DNA from: Globobulimina sp.
Lineage: Eukaryota; Foraminifera; Rotaliida
Assembly (NCBI GenBank): GCA_003354225.1
Contig: PIVH01000342.1
Coordinates: 1-6,199 of the forward strand
Length of the DNA stretch: 6,199 nt
Direction: 5' to 3'
The notes under the pieces are model-generated. The model saw only the letters and a program-made list of their open reading frames with translations, was not told the origin of the DNA and did no database searches. Each line of letters opens with the position of its first letter. Position 1 is the first letter of the stretch. The translations under genes were made by a program, and so were the position numbers. Of this stretch, positions 4,401 through 6,199 are shown in pieces.

Positions 4401-6199
4401 TTGGAGTTGTTATATTCTGGCCGGTATCGCGATGACTATTTTCTTATTGGCATTGGGGACTTATTTGATGTCTATATGTTAAAAGCAGCAATGAATCATT
4501 TATTTACTTTTAATACACTGCACACGTCGCCAATCAATGATATATTCGATGAATATCATTTTAATTTAGGTGATAATAAATTGGATGTGGCGAATATTCA
4601 GTTTACGACTGATATTGACAAAATATCACCACATTCTATCCAAATATTGGACGTTATGGTTTTATATAATTTTGAGCTCAAACAATTGGTCTCCAGAGTC
4701 TCTCCAAAGGCAACTGATTCGCACGGATATCTTAACACTAACTCCTGTCATCCGGGAGCTACTTATACTGGCACCATTAATGGAGTTGCTTTACGTATAC
4801 GTTCAGTCACTGACGATATCTATTTGGATGCGGCAATGTATGATTATAAATGTTATTTAATTGCCCGCAAATATGACCCACTACTCACCAATGCGATATT
4901 TAATTATTATGCATCATTGACGAAGAAAGAAGCACTGAAACGTTGGAATCCCAATAAATTTAACCCATTTTATCACAAATTTCGTCCGAATAATAAAGAT
5001 CAAACAATGTGCGCCCGTTTCGTCCATAAATTCCATCCATTATTAGAGGGCGTCTTTTATCGTATCATTCGGCGAAATTATGCTAAATATATTCAGCATG
5101 ACACCATTTTATCCACAATTATGCCATGCTCATTCTTTACAGAAACATGGCAGAGAGCCGGGCCTAATCTGAAAGAACGATTAACTCCGAACCGTTTCCG
5201 CGATCATAACCACAAAATGGCAGTCGCCCATGATATGAGCTTCGAAAATCGGCTGATTTTGTCTTTATTGGACACCGACACCTTTAACTGTACCGATTTT
5301 ATCATGAACATACGGAAAGATAATGATATTTATGTAACGATTGACGACAAGATATGCAAACGGACCCTGTTGCATGAATGGCGAGGATTTGTCCCTTGCT
5401 CCGTCCTTAAAAGCAAAGGTATTGTATCGAATGTTACTAAAAAATGCCGCTGTAACTACTCAGACTGTTATACCGAACGTAGGAGCTGGAAATGTAAATA
5501 TACCAACGAAGTGTTCAAAATATCCCAACAATTATCATGTTTTTCGAAGAATATAATATATATCGTTTATTGCAGCCGTTGTTTGCAATTTTATGTCGGG
5601 AAATGTGGCGCTGGCATTAATAATAATCGCTCTCTTCGCGACCGCAACAATGAACATATTGGCGATATTTTGCGTATTTTTAAATCATTGGACCTGAAGG
5701 GCTTTTATGACGAACGCGGTTATTTGGTCCAGGACAATGCCATTATACTTAAAGGAGTCATTAATGTTTTATTGAGCCAGAATTATACGCGCGACATCTT
5801 ACATTTTACCGGTTTGGATAATAGTAACTGCCATAAACATAATAATAAACAGCCCCTTAAGTTCTATCGTATCTTTGCATTAAAACAAGTTAATAAAATC
5901 ACCCGTTCTTTGGTCGAGGCATCGTTATGTCAATTGGAGAAATTCTATCATGGACAAATGTGTTCAATTTTTAGTGGTTTAAATGGAATGGGCGATTTCA
6001 AGAAAGTATGTACATTTACATCTGACTATAAATACAAGGTTAACCAATCAATGATCGATGCTGAATCCGCCCAATTATTGAATTTCAAGTGGAACATTAA
6101 TAAGTTACAGCAGTTCACTATGGAGAAAAAGATTAATTTACAGGACATTTATAGTATGAGCATCGATGATTTATCGAATAAATTGCAGGTTATCAATGC
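1419..6199 (+). CDS. Penelope-like retroelement polyprotein: PHD-like fingers, PLE reverse transcriptase and GIY-YIG endonuclease (3'-incomplete)
   Basis: A single frame is open from after the TAA at 1416-1418 to the window edge: 1593 complete codons with no stop, which I translated by hand throughout. Order: PHD-like finger 1, Ser/Thr/Pro spacer, PHD finger 2, charged linker, DKTG motif, seven-motif RT, PLE thumb, Cys-rich linker, GIY-YIG domain, further C-terminal sequence. The DKTG motif, the K-x-HKP motif, the HP-containing thumb motif and C-terminal GIY-YIG together identify Penelope-like elements rather than LINE, LTR, DIRS or group II RTs. PLE proteins usually start not far before the DKTG region; here more than 700 codons precede it. 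The 5' boundary is the limit of the open frame, not a proposed start. The first ATG (1596) lies inside PHD-like finger 1 and would destroy it, so the true start is probably in an upstream exon, perhaps the kelch ORF, or is lost. GC rises along the ORF (15/60 at 1501-1560; 28/60 at 3061-3120). All catalytic residues appear present, so this copy could be active or recently so. Confidence 0.9.
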   Translation, partial: MWWWWWGFLVHAINYWRSNHIQHKIVQCNYCNTYSHIKCYKLHKLYRNKPKWNSYKHWCMKCHCPHLAIYNFHGFASSKLFMLHLKTHYFITMINDKTRISNIDSFLRCDETSFVSFINSLFNVNMNSLSPLPPNSSVISPQHIILLTPNTPRNPSVITVDSGTVADLDPVITPNSDVLVINSPHLNTSHTTDYVIGTVVPWGADGDCWSCICHSGPETDWRSTSFKHKIVRCDFCCTYNHIHCFGLTVLYSIKSKWQSFKHWCMRCECPDPVIYLFNGFASSNTFTQQTKTHLFINLVNNPLRISNIVSFVDSNVMTFPPFLAVLFYHNKSSNPPAVPVHQHQRAHSRPNSSHSSGNSKSSFTISNKSCLTSISYHSLDTMIDTGITNQSITTYQRSSNQRINTVIRLKRMSRNTNFDDIKSDTPHHPRQPDDIQSDNPSDIISQKKRHILLLQLRLKKAMKLAVIDTINNIFLSDDKPPLPPRTPHLFEIPDPDVIPPLVNHRILPYKLTLNQIQLRRKKANYRRLKMIKKHKKKIKLIFFKEAARVAPTQKPTILIPNYQPCAALVSVLQLSLKFVSIPQQFDFNNLHIGLLNMARSARLQWIFNKPDDDGARFASNDDDDDEKGVRRPKIPKNDTIWYNKIRSVFTYWELNHISFQDELRSSFNKNVVFQGGIRKVIEFTGKMNLEAFLKVVIDEYLDEAQAIQRNSVFPRNLTQEQEDAITDILDHPAIIQRPTDKTGNYVFTTSDLYYTQSRKTILKQNMVPLTDFSISDFAFKFNQKLLFWFERGELSFEWIELLKAKYPYNYHYKLSNIYCQYKDHKPDPNKQRAINSSCGTILKPTMQMILYHLMPQWKALNYQIQDTKALMLILLELNDLPSLHEAAMNGTLLIFSMDVVGMYPSILHKLSLLMLCYVYNLVNELSYSHPSPECVRDLLYFCIKNNVSDFNGETFIPISGIGQGVDFAAQLCDFVMIIFDVLLQNKIWVKQVCDLELLYSGRYRDDYFLIGIGDLFDVYMLKAAMNHLFTFNTLHTSPINDIFDEYHFNLGDNKLDVANIQFTTDIDKISPHSIQILDVMVLYNFELKQLVSRVSPKATDSHGYLNTNSCHPGATYTGTINGVALRIRSVTDDIYLDAAMYDYKCYLIARKYDPLLTNAIFNYYASLTKKEALKRWNPNKFNPFYHKFRPNNKDQTMCARFVHKFHPLLEGVFYRIIRRNYAKYIQHDTILSTIMPCSFFTETWQRAGPNLKERLTPNRFRDHNHKMAVAHDMSFENRLILSLLDTDTFNCTDFIMNIRKDNDIYVTIDDKICKRTLLHEWRGFVPCSVLKSKGIVSNVTKKCRCNYSDCYTERRSWKCKYTNEVFKISQQLSCFSKNIIYIVYCSRCLQFYVGKCGAGINNNRSLRDRNNEHIGDILRIFKSLDLKGFYDERGYLVQDNAIILKGVINVLLSQNYTRDILHFTGLDNSNCHKHNNKQPLKFYRIFALKQVNKITRSLVEASLCQLEKFYHGQMCSIFSGLNGMGDFKKVCTFTSDYKYKVNQSMIDAESAQLLNFKWNINKLQQFTMEKKINLQDIYSMSIDDLSNKLQVIN
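1423..1438 (+). repeat. GGT microsatellite (four units plus GGGG)
   Basis: Four perfect GGT units (1423-1434) are followed by GGGG. In the kelch frame they read as a run of five Gly, and in the PHD-RT frame as five Trp. Neither looks like conserved protein, which is compatible with the stretch being intronic. It is also a spot where slippage could have changed the reading frame. Confidence 0.85.
1461..1613 (+). other. PHD-like zinc finger 1, lacking the first Cys pair
   Basis: In the PHD-RT frame the ligands are C1500 and C1509 (CNYC), H1524, C1533, and C1593 with C1602 (CMKC). This is the C2-HC-C2 portion of a C4HC3 PHD finger with standard spacings (Cx2C-x4-H-x2-C-x19-Cx2C). The first Cx2C expected about 25 residues upstream is absent in frame. 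A different frame shows Cys codons at 1445 and 1451 that align by nucleotide with the second finger. By the known PHD cross-brace, zinc site 2 would be intact and site 1 only half formed. Either the finger is decayed, its first pair is supplied by an upstream exon, or it folds differently. Confidence 0.65.
2040..2225 (+). other. PHD finger 2, complete C4HC3
   Basis: Ligands by codon position: C2040 and C2049 (CWSC), C2115 and C2124 (CDFC), H2139, C2148, C2208 and C2217 (CMRC). The spacings Cx2C-x21-Cx2C-x4-H-x2-C-x19-Cx2C match the PHD pattern. A Trp sits directly before the last Cys pair, whereas typical PHD fingers have Trp two residues before it, so this is a slightly divergent member. Extra Cys at 2055 and 2127 could also bind zinc. 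PHD fingers commonly read histone H3 tails; whether this one does cannot be judged from sequence. A RING-type reading fits less well because of the ligand order. Confidence 0.78.
2343..3305 (+). other. Long low-complexity, charged linker between the PHD region and the RT module
   Basis: This coding stretch shows no domain I recognise. It begins with a His/Ser/Asn-rich part (about 2401-2580), continues with a short duplicated acidic motif (2673-2738), a proline motif PPLPPRTP (2856-2879) that resembles a class II SH3-binding core, and a strongly basic cluster (2973-3035) rich in RR, RRKK and KKHKKK that could serve as a nuclear localisation signal or nucleic-acid contact. It ends with an Asp/Glu run (3279-3296). 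The segment between the basic cluster and the acidic run (about 3040-3240) is more hydrophobic and may be folded. Confidence 0.6.
2673..2738 (+). repeat. Short imperfect tandem duplication, 42-nt period
   Basis: The 24-nt segments at 2673-2696 and 2715-2738 match at 20 positions by hand. They encode DDIKSDTP and DDIQSDNP. The repeat lies in the disordered linker and keeps the reading frame, so it is best read as a local coding duplication. Confidence 0.7.
3312..4935 (+). other. Penelope-type reverse transcriptase domain (with N-terminal DKTG region and thumb)
   Basis: The region opens with a helical PLE-like N-terminal part and DKTG at 3636-3647, the Dx[KT]G-type motif typical of PLEs. RT motif 1 carries KDHKPD (3882-3899). 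Motif 2 carries QRAI with its Arg at 3912. Motif A is FSMDVVGMYPSI, catalytic Asp at 4110. The B-like motif GIGQG is at 4296-4310. Motif C is YRDD at 4425-4436, giving the other two catalytic Asp. Motif E is ILDV at 4644-4655. A thumb motif with SCHPG (4743-4757) followed by ALRIR (4788-4802) matches the PLE HP...LR pattern. The enzyme would synthesise cDNA from element RNA using a cleaved target DNA 3' end. All three catalytic Asp are present. Arg in the second position of the YxDD box is unusual, as Ala or Val is more common. Confidence 0.93.
5445..5498 (+). other. Cys-rich linker before the endonuclease
   Basis: Cys codons lie at 5445, 5451, 5466 and 5493, in CRCNYSDC and SWKC. PLEs with a C-terminal GIY-YIG commonly have a Cys-containing, probably zinc-binding linker at this place, upstream of the Cys pair that surrounds the first GIY-YIG strand (here C5538, C5571, C5580). 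The exact ligand set cannot be fixed from one sequence. Confidence 0.6.
5553..5990 (+). other. GIY-YIG endonuclease domain, PLE type
   Basis: The first strand reads IIYIVYC (5553-5573), standing for GIY. The second reads FYVG (5589-5600), standing for YIG, with a C-x2-C pair (5571, 5580) between them as in many PLEs. The helix motif LRDR (5634-5645) supplies the conserved Arg and is followed by NNEH with His at 5655, matching the R...H of the family. A later Glu in LVEASL (5916-5918) is the best candidate for the metal-binding Glu. About 86 residues separate His and Glu, which suggests an inserted loop. The domain would nick target DNA to prime reverse transcription. The usual Glu-Thr after YVG is replaced by Lys-Cys. 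Confidence 0.87.
5991..6199 (+). other. C-terminal extension past the endonuclease, cut by the window edge
   Basis: After the GIY-YIG core and the SGLNGMGDF segment (5961-5987), the frame continues for about 70 codons with no stop and no recognised domain. It is rich in Lys, Asn, Gln and Ser and looks mostly helical. The stop codon, 3' untranslated region and any terminal repeat lie outside the window. Confidence 0.6.

Noticed and set aside
3600-4900. Group II intron, retron or LINE origin of the RT
   Set aside because: The DKTG motif, K-x-HKP motif 1, HP-type thumb and C-terminal GIY-YIG are a PLE combination. There is no maturase/HNH region, retron ncRNA or APE endonuclease.
3217-5556. Short + strand ORFs at 3217-3459, 3502-3705, 4570-4860 and 5341-5556
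   Set aside because: All are out-of-frame readings within the RT/endonuclease coding frame, which carries clear conserved motifs at the same positions.
1-6199. Terminal repeats, target-site duplications, telomeric repeats, tRNA or rRNA genes, CRISPR arrays
   Set aside because: None were visible on reading the sequence. The 3' end of the element is outside the window, so its boundaries cannot be assessed.

Overview
The window looks like AT-rich nuclear DNA from a eukaryote, probably a protist or other little-sampled lineage. I cannot name the organism. The evidence is the eukaryotic domain types (kelch-like propeller, PHD fingers, Penelope-like reverse transcriptase), a plausible small GT-AG intron, and the absence of any bacterial signal such as Shine-Dalgarno sites or operon spacing. 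The standard genetic code fits, because one frame stays free of TAA, TAG and TGA for about 4.8 kb.

Layout: positions 1-96 are a short leader without a recognisable element. Positions 97-1458 hold an AT-rich reading frame for a degenerate kelch/beta-propeller-like protein. From 1419 to the end of the window a second + strand frame is open without a stop (1593 complete codons, running off the 3' edge). It encodes, in order: an incomplete PHD-like zinc finger (about 1461-1613), a Ser/Thr/Pro-rich spacer, a complete C4HC3 PHD finger (2040-2225), a long disordered and charged linker (about 2343-3300), a Penelope-like-element (PLE) N-terminal region with the DKTG motif (3636-3647), a PLE-type reverse transcriptase (RT motifs from about 3840 to 4660, catalytic YRDD at 4425-4436), the RT thumb/linker, a Cys-rich linker (5445-5495), a GIY-YIG endonuclease (about 5553-5990) and a C-terminal extension cut by the window edge.

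The two large frames may be one gene. A 74-nt candidate intron (1411-1484, GTGAGT...TTCAG) would remove the kelch stop codon and join the kelch frame exactly in phase to the PHD/RT frame, giving kelch-PHD-PHD-RT-GIY-YIG. The rival models are a host kelch gene abutting or interrupted by a Penelope-like retroelement, or a retroelement carrying its own PHD region with an unseen 5' exon. The RT would copy element RNA at a 3'-OH and the GIY-YIG domain would nick target DNA. The PHD region could tether the complex to chromatin, but that last role is inference.

The main novelty candidates are the PHD-finger N-terminal extension on a PLE enzyme, the possible kelch fusion through a mini-intron, and the 89-residue gap-free internal duplication containing the PHD fingers.
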